Assembly (NCBI RefSeq): GCF_000002875.2
Contig: NC_009416.2
Location: 7,501-71,500, forward strand
Source: Leishmania infantum JPCM5
Lineage: Eukaryota > Euglenozoa > Kinetoplastea > Trypanosomatida > Trypanosomatidae
Reading direction: 5' to 3'
Length of the DNA: 64,000 nt
The notes beneath the pieces were generated by a model. That model ran no database searches. It was not told the DNA's origin and saw only the letters and a list, made by a program, of their open reading frames with translations. Positions within the stretch are counted from its first letter, which is position 1. Each line of letters begins with the position of its first letter. The position numbers and the translations under genes were made by a program. Shown piece after piece: positions 10,934 to 20,180 of the stretch.

Positions 10934-11512
10934 TTTTTCTTCACATGGCCTATTCTGCCACTCCAACACAGGGCAAGCTCCGCTCCACCCACGGCCTGTC
11001 ACAGTCCCACCCCGCGTCGCGCGAAGAAGCGGCAGGCACGCGGTGCAGCAGTGCTGCCGACTCAGCTATCTGAGCACGGCCATCTGCCCTCGAGCTCTAC
11101 CCCACCCACCCGCCGCCTCGCCGGCCGCCAGCTCGTGCCTCCCTCCCTTCTCGGAATGGGCGCGGGCGCCGCTGCCCCCGCCCTCCCCCCGCCCGCACAC
11201 CAGTGGGCGGTGTAGGGGCCCGGGCGGGTTACTCTCGAGACGCGGTGACACGCTGCCGAACCATATGGATGGCACACGCGTGTTCACTGTCGCCGGTCGC
11301 CCCGACGCAACGCCCGGCCAGGACCCGACCAACTACATCAGCAGCGATACGTCGCCCGGACTTCCAGCACGGCGCCGGCGCCGGCGACCCTGTCACCACC
11401 ACAGGTGGTTCGGCACTTCGCAAGGAATGAGGGGGTCCGGGCTGCTTGGCTTTGCCGCCGAGTAGAGTAGTGAGCCCTGTAACACCATGTATTGCGGTTT
11501 CCTCCGTCATCA
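10934..11512 (+). repeat. Dispersed repeat copy 1, probable SIDER2-type retroposon
   Basis: One of four copies of the same ~0.6-kb, very GC-rich sequence. The core from CTGCCACTCCAACACAGGGC (10955) to the run before CCCTGTAACACC (about 11480) matches copy 2 with a single mismatch that I can see. The 5' flank (TCACATGGCCTATT) matches copy 4, whereas the 3' segment matches copy 2. Size, GC content and position downstream of a gene fit the Leishmania SIDER2 class of short degenerate retroposons, elements linked to mRNA instability when in 3' UTRs. The assignment is from memory of the family. The copy is inverted relative to copy 3 and reads against transcription. Open frames inside it have no recognisable product. 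No clear target-site duplication was found. Confidence 0.7.
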
Positions 11513-12126
11513 GCGCCAAGAGAAAGACAACAGACGAACGGAAAAGAGGGAAGCAAGAGAACACCGTCCGGACCACTCCAGCGCTGCTTGTATGATTCGC
11601 AAAGAGCAGGGGAAGTAAAATGAGCAACAAAGGCGTAAGGGAGATGAAGACAAGAAGTCACCACAACGGAGGAAGCGCATCCAAAAGAAAACGTGCCGAG
11701 AAGTGAAGTGCGAGCAATGCACTCAACTGGAAGAGGAGTAAGAGAGAGAGAACAGGCAAGGGCACCAAGAAAGAAAACGAGAAAGGTTGCGGAAGAGGAA
11801 ACGCCTTTTGGTGGTCGCCATGGAGAATGGCAGGTGCCCAGAGAGAAACGAAGGTACACGCATGACTACGCACGTGTTTGCTGAGAGGGGAGGAGCAGTA
11901 ATGGGCAGCGCCTCGAACAGTGGCAAACGGGAAAAGAAGACAAAGTGCAGAAAGTGGAAAAGGAGAATAGAAACGGTGAAACGAGAATGAGAGTGAGTGC
12001 AGAGGATGGAAAGAAAAGTGGAGGCGCTCCTTCTACAGTTGCACGTGTATATACACACGCGCGGAGTAGGCAGAGTCAAAAAAAAAAGATAAGATAAAGC
12101 TAAGGGAGAAGGAATCGAAAAGAATC
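11513..12126. other. Spacer, 614 bp (3' UTR of second CCCH gene)
   Basis: Purine-rich on the plus strand with no relic or RNA gene. It is the first part of the 3' UTR of the gene ending at 12127, before the repeat. Confidence 0.6.
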
Positions 12127-13272
12127 CTATTCGGTTCCGCTGCCGCAGCTGCCGGTGTGATTGTTGCTGTTGCCAAATCCCTCGTCGCTGCTGTTCACCC
12201 ATCCGCTGCCGCTCTTGCCGTCGAAGGTGTGCTTTTCGCTCTTGCCGCTTGTGGGGTGGGTTTTGGCCGCGGCCATCTCCGACGCTGGCTCATCTTGGTT
12301 GAGGAACGACACGTGGCTGAGCGGATGCGTGCTGTTCGCGTGCCCCCCAGCTGAAGAAGAGCTGGACTCGCGCTGGTGCATCTGAAGCGGCACGCGGCGT
12401 CCACCGCTTTCCCCCTCACCGCGCGTCACGGTGAAATCAGGCACCTTGGTGAAATCTCGAGCCGGGTCCGATTGCATACCGCTCTGGAGATTGGCGCCGT
12501 CCGTGAGTGTGGCATAGGTAGCATCCGCGGGGCAGATGGTTGGCGGGTGGCCCGCAGGCAGCAGCTCTGGAACGCGAATCGGCACCGTCGGAAGACCCTG
12601 GGTGACGTCGCTGACATCGCGCAGTGCGCGTGCCAGCATCGGATCGCGTGCTTGTGCTTTCTTGAGATCGGCGTGAATGTACGGGCAGTCTGTGCTGGAG
12701 TCGCAAGACCCGGTCATGGAGAAGTGCAGGCACTGCAGAACAGTGATGGTGCCGGCGTGTTCTGCGTTTGTGTCGTCGGAGAACAGCCATCGCCGGTACG
12801 CTGCCTCGTACTGCAGCAGACCGGTTGACGGAAAGACGTCGCTGACGCGGTACTCGAGGTACTGCACCTTGAACTCTTTGTGTGCCCGCATGCACAGCAG
12901 CCGGCGAAGCTCCGGGCTGAGCATCGCCTTCACCGTGCGCGTGAAAAAACGCCGGGTCGGGTTGGTGTAATGCTTACGGAGTGCATTGAGGACGTTTGCC
13001 TTGATGTGGATCTGGAAGCATGTTGCCGGGTTCGAGCTCGTGCGCCCCACACACTTGCCAAAGCTGTGCATAAAGCACACCGTCAGCAACGGCTTTCCTT
13101 CACGGTTGATCCAGCCCTTCGTCGGCTCCACACAGTCCTCGGTGACGGCAAACATCGTCTCATCCTTGCTCGACAGATCCGGTGGCTGGCCGCCACAGGA
13201 TACGATGACGATAGTGGTTGGGGGCTCAGTTGCTACATCGCGCGTGATGTAGGGTAATGCGGAAGACTCCAT
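12127..13272 (-). CDS. CCCH zinc-finger protein, paralogue 2 (ZC3H39/ZC3H40-like)
   Basis: A 381-residue protein starting at MESSALPYITRDVATEPP. It is a clear paralogue of the protein at 6381-7484. Both share the order: a VEPT.GW segment, a first Cys3His cluster beginning CFMHSFGKC, the block KHYTNPTRRFFTRTVKA, a YLEYRVSDV segment, and a second cluster. Here the first cluster is C-x7-C-x10-C-x3-H, one residue shorter than in the paralogue, and the second is CLHFSMTGSC followed by DCPYIH (C-x8-C-x5-C-x3-H). The last 130 residues are low-complexity (Ser, Gly, His, Asn). The expected role is sequence-specific mRNA binding in the cytoplasm, possibly in a complex with the paralogue, as recalled for the T. 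brucei ZC3H39/40 pair. Partner and targets are inference. Confidence 0.8.
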   Translation of the reverse strand: MESSALPYITRDVATEPPTTIVIVSCGGQPPDLSSKDETMFAVTEDCVEPTKGWINREGKPLLTVCFMHSFGKCVGRTSSNPATCFQIHIKANVLNALRKHYTNPTRRFFTRTVKAMLSPELRRLLCMRAHKEFKVQYLEYRVSDVFPSTGLLQYEAAYRRWLFSDDTNAEHAGTITVLQCLHFSMTGSCDSSTDCPYIHADLKKAQARDPMLARALRDVSDVTQGLPTVPIRVPELLPAGHPPTICPADATYATLTDGANLQSGMQSDPARDFTKVPDFTVTRGEGESGGRRVPLQMHQRESSSSSAGGHANSTHPLSHVSFLNQDEPASEMAAAKTHPTSGKSEKHTFDGKSGSGWVNSSDEGFGNSNNHTGSCGSGTE

Positions 13273-15556
13273 CCCCTCTTGCTTGGGTGTTCACCGTCGC
13301 CCTCTATGAAAGTCGCAGGATGGAGAAAATGGCGTATGCAGTGACAGCTGCTGAGCGTGCAAGAAATAAGGATGGTGAGACGCAACAAGAAATGGAAAAG
13401 GGAACAAATGAACAACAGGAAAACCACCAGCTAATAACGACAATCTAAAGAAAAAAAAAGAGACTGCGAACAGCACTGAAAGCAGGGGTGGACGCTGAGA
13501 GAGGAGCGCAGAAACAAAAAAAAGAAAACCGACTGGACGTCGGAAGTTCCACGATACGGCCAAGTGGATGACAAGGCGATGCAGTTGAAGGGGGCCGAGA
13601 CAAGATCGAAAAACAAAATGGGAACGAAACACCCGCAGCATGCCTGATGCGCTTTTGTTTTCTACAGCACGCGCGGCTGCCTGGAGAGGAAGGGAGGGAG
13701 GACAGACGACTATCAACAACTTCGGAGCTTCACCCTCGGCAGGCAGGGAAGCGATCCCTTCAAAAAACGGAGAATGGGGCGGTGAGTTCGCCGATGACTT
13801 TTGTGAGCGGGGCTGCACAGAATCTCTTCCTTTTTCGGTGTGCTCATCGGTGGGGGAGCCGAAGGTGACAAAAAAATAAATGGAGAGAGAGAAAGTCATG
13901 TGAAAAGATGGGCATGATGCATTCCGACACCTACAACCAACCCTTCCCGAGCTGGCCAGCTTCCTATTTACCGGGAAGCGTATGCTGATCTGGTGCCCCC
14001 TCCGTTCGCCCATCGATGCCTCTAGTCGTGGCAAAGGCATCAGTGAAAATTCTGCTGTTTCGATGTCATCCGGTAATGCATCGCACGAACAGGAAGGAGT
14101 ATGTGACTTTTTTTCTTGGGTCACCCAAGCATCCCTAGTAGTGGTGAGCGCTCAAAGGAGCGGAAAAGGGCGCGGGGGGGGGGGGTCGAGCACCTGCAGT
14201 GCCTCGATTCGTCGAGAGCTGATGTGATAAGAGCGATTACGTAGAAGGCGAAGACGTAAACAGATGGCGAAGCGCGTCATCGGAATGGTGAAGAGTAGAC
14301 TCACTCAACACCGTAAATCTTTTTCCTCCTGTCTCCTGTTCTTCTAAGGCTCTCGAAAAAAGCGGGGGAAACGCAGTGAAGGGAGCCGAAACGGTAAGAA
14401 CTCAAATGTGTGCTGCACAAATCGGAAGGGGATCGGGGAAGAGAGCACGGCGGCTTGACCTCCTAGTCCTCTTAGCACGCCCCATTGTTGTCTGTGGCTG
14501 CGGGCGCGGGGCTGCTGCTCTTCATGGAACACGTGTGTGGTGTGACGGCACCGCCGCCAAAACGCGCGAATCGAGCACACAATGAAATGTGTGCAGGAAG
14601 GGAGATAGGGAAAGAGAGACAGAAACATGCTAAACTCGAAGAGGAGTGACGGGGCAAAGCTGCCGACCCTTTTACGAGAAGTCGTCAAATATCTCGTGCC
14701 TTGGCGCTTATCTCTCCCTCTCCCCCTCACCCCGTCCTGAAGATGGGGTTCGATGCAGTGATATCTCCGCGCATGTGCGACCATGATCTCCACAGGAATC
14801 CTGCACAGCTGATGGACAACACTTTCATTCTCTGGGAAGACACATGAAAGGCGGGGCGAAGTCCGGAATGATCGAGTAACCCCGGACTACGAGATAGAGG
14901 TGCCAGCCCTTGTGGCCGTAGATGCCCGCTCCGTTATCACCAAGGCTGCTGACGCAAACAGCACGCAACAGCGCGTCATCGTTTTTTTTCCTCTCCTTCC
15001 CTCAACGGCGGTGCGTGCGTGTGTGGAATACGGTAGCACAGATCAGCTTCGTTTCTTCCTATTGCACGCTGAGAGATGAATGACAAAAACAGAGTTATCC
15101 ACGGGGAAAGGACACGCATGCACGCAGCCAAGCGCACCCGTTCCAGTCGCACAGGCCCACGCGCGCACACACATGCGACACCGAACAAAAGTCCGTCGTT
15201 TCTAGTCGTTCCACCCCGCCAACCACCCATGCACCTATAGAGATGGAAGCCAACGATACGCAAAGCGATTGCGCGCAGGGGGAAAACAATCAGGAAAGAA
15301 GGCGGGAATCGGGGCGCACAGGGAGGGCTGAAGCAACCACAACCGCAACCACTACTCAACGAAAATGAGGAACAGAACAGGGTGGCCCGTCCTTTATCGC
15401 CTCGGCATGCCCTCCAGATAATCTGCACTTGAGGGGAATCCTTGTAGCCGTTGTTGCGCTGGCAAGCCACGAAAGCTCCAAAAGGTGAAGTAGAAGGAGA
15501 GGAGAACAGGAAAAAAAAATGGTTGACACTAGCAGCAAGTCTGTAGCTGCACTGCT
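13273..15556. other. Spacer, 2.3 kb (3' UTR of SEC13)
   Basis: No gene is recognised. A 277-codon minus-strand frame at 13291-14124 has long Phe/Leu/Ser runs typical of translated polypyrimidine UTR and no family resemblance. A run of about ten G lies near 14,175. The stretch 14,720-14,960 is less skewed than its surroundings and could be an old degenerate retroposon, but I could not align it to the four clear repeats. Confidence 0.55.
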
Positions 15557-16600
15557 CTACTGCTGGAAGTCCTTCAAAGGAAGTTTAATCCACGGTTCGG
15601 TGAAGTCGACACCTTCGCGAAGCACAAACACCTCAGACTTTGCGTTTGTCACGACGAGCATCTCACCCGAAGGGGCCCAAGAAAGCCTCCAGACAGGCTC
15701 TGCAAACTCGATGACACTCCGCTCCCATTCCGTAGCCTGCGAGGCACCCTCGCTGATCTCCGCACACAGCTGATCCCACGGCTTCCGGTACATGACAACT
15801 GTCTTATCCTGCCCGCACGACGCAAGGATCACGAAGCGGGATGCTGGGGATGTAGGGCAGAATGCAACATCGCGAACCCAGTCCGCGTGCGCTTCGATCA
15901 CCTGATGCAGTTCAAACCCCAAGCCGCGCTCTGGGGAGCTCGCAGATACCCACAGGCGCACGTGGCCGTCGCAGCCGCCAGATGCAACCACTACGTGGTC
16001 GACCAGCTCCGACTTGAATGGCGCGAACGTTACGCTCGTTGCCCCCATCGCGTGCGCGATTTGGTTGCTATTGTTGCTTAACTTCACGCTGGGCTGCCAG
16101 CAACCGTCACGGTATGTGGTGATGGCAACGGTGCCGTCGCTGCTGGCGGTGGCAACGACCGGGCCGTATTCCTCGGGCGCCCACTGCACCGCGTTTACGC
16201 TGCCTTGGTGGATGTCGATGACATGCACAGGAGTCCACTTAGGTGCACCTTGGTGGATCTCTTTCCAAATTATCGCTTTCTGATCGTACGAGGCAGAGGC
16301 GAGAAGATTGCCGAAGCGCGGGTGCGCCCAGCTAACCATCCACACAGGGCCCTCATGGCCAGTAAGAGTTGCCACGCGGTTCAACGGGGCACCCGCCCGG
16401 GCGACGTGAATGCCGATCGTTCTATCGGAGCTGGCAGTGGCGAGCTGCAGACCATAGTAGTCGAACTGCGTGTCATGAATGACATCCGTGTGCTCGTGAA
16501 TAGCTGGCACCTGCGGCGCAGCGGGGGCAGCAGCGCCATTTGCCAGGTGTGGCACCATTCCTGGTGCACGAAGTTGCTGAGGAAACGTCTGGGTACGCAT
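15557..16600 (-). CDS. SEC13: SEC13, COPII coat and nuclear-pore WD40 protein
   Basis: A 347-residue protein, the usual length for Sec13 plus about 30 extra N-terminal residues rich in Ala/Pro. The body is a run of WD40 blades: HDTQFDYYGLQLATASSDRT, LTGHEGPVWMVSWAHPRFG, LLASASYDQKAIIWKE, VNAVQWAPEEYG, VVASGGCDGHVRLWV and RFVILASCGQDKTVVMY. The phrases SASYDQKAIIWKE and ASSDGTVAI are characteristic of Sec13. It should pair with Sec31 to form the outer cage of COPII vesicles leaving the ER, and independently sit in the Nup84/107 complex of the nuclear pore. The Sec13 open propeller is normally completed by a blade from the partner. It lies two genes downstream of the syntaxin-5-like gene, another ER-Golgi factor. 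Confidence 0.95.
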   Translation of the reverse strand: MRTQTFPQQLRAPGMVPHLANGAAAPAAPQVPAIHEHTDVIHDTQFDYYGLQLATASSDRTIGIHVARAGAPLNRVATLTGHEGPVWMVSWAHPRFGNLLASASYDQKAIIWKEIHQGAPKWTPVHVIDIHQGSVNAVQWAPEEYGPVVATASSDGTVAITTYRDGCWQPSVKLSNNSNQIAHAMGATSVTFAPFKSELVDHVVVASGGCDGHVRLWVSASSPERGLGFELHQVIEAHADWVRDVAFCPTSPASRFVILASCGQDKTVVMYRKPWDQLCAEISEGASQATEWERSVIEFAEPVWRLSWAPSGEMLVVTNAKSEVFVLREGVDFTEPWIKLPLKDFQQ

Positions 16601-17283
16601 GTTGGACTGCGCTGGACTCTCTCGTGTTCACACTTAGCAGGACAACAACAAAAAAAGCGAGTGGCGGTATGAGCTAAACAGCGGGAAACGCCCGGGGAGA
16701 GCAGCGGAGACGCGAGAGATTCAAGGCAGAAGTGCAGAGCCGGCGTACGGCCAGGAGGGAAGCGCGAGAGCCAAAAGGGGGGGTGGCTGAAAGGCCATCG
16801 CATAGTGTGGGAGAGCGGTAGTAGGAGGAGAAGGCAGCAGAACACCGACAGCATGCAGGGAAATCGCTGTCGTGAGACATGCTAAAAAAGGCGTAATGGC
16901 AGCAGGACATGAACACGGAGATTTCCCCCTCAAGATGCTTTCGAATGGTGGCTGTCATGTCCTATTCCCCTCATCATCTTTTTTTCGCCGTCACTTTCTG
17001 AAGCAGTGGTCTGCTGAGTAGTGTTAGCGGCCCTTGTGGCAGCACAAAAGCATCAGCTGTCTCAGCCTGCATTGCACTCTGCAGCACAGCACTGTGGATG
17101 CTATCACTGAAATTTTACCTTGTTCTCCTGCCCTTTTGTAAAGTGACGCGCCTGTGCGGGGGTGCAGATACCAAGAAAGATGGAGAGCGTGGCTGGTGAT
17201 GCCGGGATCCATTGTGCCCCCCTTCTTGCCAACCCTCACATCAACACAGCCGTGCACTACGCACCATATTAACGTTGCTTTGG
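16601..17283. other. Spacer, 683 bp
   Basis: This comprises the 3' UTR of the EPL-like gene and the SEC13 leader. On the minus strand a T-rich tract ending in AG near 16,633 is a possible SEC13 splice acceptor. Nothing else was recognised. Confidence 0.55.
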
Positions 17284-18432
17284 CTACTGCGTCTGCGGGT
17301 CAAGCCATGCGCCCCTCTCGATCGGTCGCAACAACGCCACCAGGCAGCGCGACAGTGCCGATGCGGGCAGCGATGCCCCCACCACGTCACTGTCATCTCG
17401 CGCCCCCTCCACCACACTACGCAACGATGCTAGCTCATACACGGTCATCTGCGTGTGCACCTGACGCGTTTCCTCGCGGCGAAGCATCGCCCGACTCAGG
17501 CTCACCGCCTTCACCGCGTATGCTTCACAGGCCTGAAGCTGCGCAACAAGCGATCTGGAGCTCGAGCCTCCTGGCGATGCCTCTCCCCGAGCACGCTTGG
17601 CGGAGGGAGCGTCACCTGCGGGGGTGGGTCGGCGACGCTCCACCACGGGGACGTACCAATCCCGCTGTTTAAACGGCAATGGACAGTCCCTCAGCACTGT
17701 AGGGTGGCAAAGTGCCAGCTCGTTGTCCTCGCGTACGGTAACACGCAGGTCCGGAATGCCTGGTAGCAGTCCCCCTGTCCCACTGCGACGCAGTAGCCAG
17801 TAGGAATTCAGTTCCTCTAGGACCTCCTCGCCGACATCCTTTTCGCCTAGAAAAGGTCTCGCGTACAGCAGAAGACGCTCCAGCGGGACCTCAGGGTGTC
17901 CATGGGCAGCCAGCTCCAGTGCTGTGAAAGTGTCCTCCAGCACAGACGTGCTCAGTTTCGACAGAATTGGCATGTGGCTACCAGCACCGCCAGTTTTACC
18001 CCGAACGGCAGACACAGCGCCATCGTCCCCGCGAATAGCTAAAACTGGACGCCGAGACAGCCACGCACGATCAAGCTTATCTGCTATGTAGCGGACCGAC
18101 ACCGGTTCGCGACGGTCAAAGCTCGATGTGTAGAGGCTGTCGGGACCTAGCACGAAGGCGTCCACGTCCACCAGTGACGACTCCCACTCATCACGCTGGC
18201 GTATTTGAGGGCGGACGATGGATGGCGCCGCGATGGTGCTGGAGTCGTTCAGCGGCGAGCACGGCACTGTTGGTGCGGACGCTTGGCCTGCGCACGCATT
18301 CGAGAACGGGGAGCGCGGTAGCAGCGGTGATGCCGGAAACTTCAACACCGATGCTGTGGCCGGCGAGAAACTGTCAACGCTAACATGGTGGAGCACTAAC
18401 TCCTGACTCGGCAGCAGCTTTGGATGGTTCAT
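17284..18432 (-). CDS. Enhancer-of-polycomb-like protein (tentative)
   Basis: I take the start at 18432 (MNHPKLLPSQELVL), giving 382 residues. The frame is open for 60 more codons upstream, but that part translates as UTR-like Phe/Ser/Leu sequence. The N-terminal 90 residues are Ser/Pro-rich. Residues about 100-300 contain the ordered features of the enhancer-of-polycomb domain in divergent form: RQRDEWESSLVDVDAFVL, then VLEELNSYWLLRRSGTGGLL (the YW..KR block), a distant FR/RE-like element (FKQRDWYVP), and near residues 315-345 a helix YAVKAVSLSRAMLRREETR resembling the LSRA..L..REK segment. EPL1 proteins scaffold NuA4-type histone acetyltransferases. The match is by motif order only, so a kinetoplastid-specific nuclear protein remains possible. 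Confidence 0.55.
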   Translation of the reverse strand: MNHPKLLPSQELVLHHVSVDSFSPATASVLKFPASPLLPRSPFSNACAGQASAPTVPCSPLNDSSTIAAPSIVRPQIRQRDEWESSLVDVDAFVLGPDSLYTSSFDRREPVSVRYIADKLDRAWLSRRPVLAIRGDDGAVSAVRGKTGGAGSHMPILSKLSTSVLEDTFTALELAAHGHPEVPLERLLLYARPFLGEKDVGEEVLEELNSYWLLRRSGTGGLLPGIPDLRVTVREDNELALCHPTVLRDCPLPFKQRDWYVPVVERRRPTPAGDAPSAKRARGEASPGGSSSRSLVAQLQACEAYAVKAVSLSRAMLRREETRQVHTQMTVYELASLRSVVEGARDDSDVVGASLPASALSRCLVALLRPIERGAWLDPQTQ

Positions 18433-19256
18433 CGTAAAAAAGCAGCTGTGACCGCCTCCACACAAAGCTGAAGGGAGGGGAGGTGCTGCTGCACCTGCTA
18501 AGCAGCCCGGGCAAGCCGAACAAAAAAATAAGGAGGGCCGCAGAGAAAGTGAGAAGATCGGTGACGACGAGAATTCGAAGTAGGGGCGCCGAAAGATTAT
18601 TGTCGCCACAGTCATGTTGTCGTCCTGATCGTGTGTCGCAGGAGAACCTTGCTTGCACGTAGGCGACCATTTGGCAAAGCACAGAAGCCCCCTGCGATAT
18701 GCATCAAACTTTCTCTGAACTCTTCACGATTTCACTCTCTTGGAAGAGGGGGGGCCAACAGAATGCCGTAAGCGGGGCGAGGGGGCGGGGGAGCAGGCTT
18801 CTCGGACCTGCCAGGGTTGCATCTTGAGAACCATCAGCATCCAACAAGAGAACAGAGTATGAAGTCAGTACCTCCACGAGCACACTGAATGCATGGCAAC
18901 GAAGGAAAAAGAAATGGATGCGAACACACACTAGAGGATTGCGACCGAGAATCCCGGGCATCAGCCCTGATGCCCGGGGACGACAGGAGGAGGGCGACGC
19001 ACACCCGAAAACCCTGAGAGCCCTCCAAAAGTCCCATCCTGGGACGCACAGAACGGCTTCTACAAAAAGGAATGCGAAAATGCAGCTCGTTTCCACCACC
19101 CACCCACTCACGCACTCGTTGCGGCACGCCAGCCAACAAGTCTGTTGTGTGGTCAATGGCAAACAAGATGAGCGCTCCTCTCTCATCATCGGCTTCATTA
19201 CCATTACGTGCGACGACAATGAAGACACACACACATACTCGTCAGCGCCCTGCCAG
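18433..19256. other. Spacer, 824 bp (3' UTR of syntaxin gene)
   Basis: It contains a perfect 12-bp inverted repeat at 18953-18978 (listed separately). Minus-strand open frames of 132 and 201 codons pass through it but have no family resemblance and a Cys-rich composition typical of chance frames. Confidence 0.6.
18953..18978. repeat. Perfect 12-bp inverted repeat (hairpin)
   Basis: CCCGGGCATCAG at 18953-18964 is followed after two bases by its exact reverse complement CTGATGCCCGGG at 18967-18978. Nine of the twelve pairs include G-C-rich CCCGGG, so the RNA stem would be very stable with a four-base apical loop. It lies about 280 bases downstream of the syntaxin stop on the transcribed strand, hence probably in that 3' UTR. 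Confidence 0.85.
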
Positions 19257-20180
19257 CTAGCGCACCACCAGGATACCAAAAAGCATGAGGAAGAAGAACA
19301 GCATTGCAAACACTTTCAGAATGAGCCCGCGGTTGGAGCTCAGGTTCGTCAAGTATCGCATCAGTTCATTGCTTCCGGCGTTGACGTGACGCACAGCGTT
19401 GTCCACATCCGTGTCAATACGAAGCACAACCTCCTCCTGCTCCTGAACAAGGCGCGTGAAATCGTTGAAGAGTTCACCAACTTCCTGCACAGCTGCCTCG
19501 ATCTCCAGCACGGCGTCTGCTCGCTGCTGGTAGTACTGCGTGCTGCCCGTTCCGGAGAGCAGCAGTTGCTGCTGTTGATGCTGCTCCTGGTCCTGAAAAA
19601 GCGCGCTCTCAAACGTTTGCGGCCGATCCGCTGTGGTGAACATGTGACGCCGGTTCGCCTTATCCTTGAGGCTTTTGGATTGATGCTGGAGAGTGGTGCG
19701 GAACTGCTGTCCGGTGCGAGCCAGCCGGCTGCGCAGCGTCTCAACAACGGTGTCGCTGTGCTTCTCAGACGTACGGAGGTGATAAGACGAGCTGCCAAAC
19801 ATACCGCGAGCGTCGCCCATGGGCTGAATGCACCCTTTTTGTGACTCAACGGCTCGCCGCTTCAGCTCCTCCAGCGTTCCTGCATCGTTGTGGAGGCGTT
19901 GCAGCGAGCTCTTCACCATCTGCGTCAACTCACTGACCTCAGCCGTCTGGTCGTCGAAGACGCTCTGACGGTTTGCCAGCTGCGTCAAACGCATAATGTA
20001 CTCAGAGACGGTGGCAATGTTGTTGGAGAACTCTTTGGCAAAGCGGTTGAATGTTTGCACGTCGCTACTGCTGTGCAAACCAGTGGACACCACCGCACCA
20101 GTGCTCGGCGGCGGTCGACTCCGCCTCTGCCGAGAAAAGAGGTCATAGAGTTCGTTTGACCGATCGCGTTCGACAACCAT
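19257..20180 (-). CDS. STX5: Syntaxin-5-type Qa-SNARE (Sed5-like)
   Basis: A 307-residue tail-anchored SNARE. The N-terminus VERDRSNELYDLF resembles the short DRT.EF peptide by which Sed5/syntaxin 5 binds the Sec1/Munc18 protein Sly1. Residues about 45-115 form the expected Habc-type helices (FAKEFSNNIATVSEYIMRL). The SNARE motif occupies about residues 215-280, with the central glutamine in FTRLVQEQEEVVLRI, and is followed by the membrane anchor VFAMLFFFLMLFGILVV at the extreme C-terminus. A Gln-rich linker (QDQEQHQQQQ) precedes the SNARE helix. Syntaxin 5 drives ER-to-Golgi and intra-Golgi fusion with Qb/Qc/R partners. The start is the first ATG after a strong splice-acceptor tract, with a leader of about 59 nt. 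Confidence 0.88.
   Translation of the reverse strand: MVVERDRSNELYDLFSRQRRSRPPPSTGAVVSTGLHSSSDVQTFNRFAKEFSNNIATVSEYIMRLTQLANRQSVFDDQTAEVSELTQMVKSSLQRLHNDAGTLEELKRRAVESQKGCIQPMGDARGMFGSSSYHLRTSEKHSDTVVETLRSRLARTGQQFRTTLQHQSKSLKDKANRRHMFTTADRPQTFESALFQDQEQHQQQQLLLSGTGSTQYYQQRADAVLEIEAAVQEVGELFNDFTRLVQEQEEVVLRIDTDVDNAVRHVNAGSNELMRYLTNLSSNRGLILKVFAMLFFFLMLFGILVVR

Noticed and set aside
13291..14124. 277-codon minus-strand frame after the second CCCH gene
   Set aside because: Right strand, but composition is dominated by Phe/Leu/Ser runs from polypyrimidine UTR, and no family or domain is recognisable.
14740..14765. GGTTCGA-like motif that resembles a tRNA T-arm
   Set aside because: No matching acceptor, D or anticodon arms are found around it, so no tRNA gene was called.
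14720..14960. Possible fifth degenerate retroposon copy in the SEC13 3' UTR
   Set aside because: Base composition differs from the flanks, but I could not align it to the four clear repeats by eye, so it is not listed as an element.
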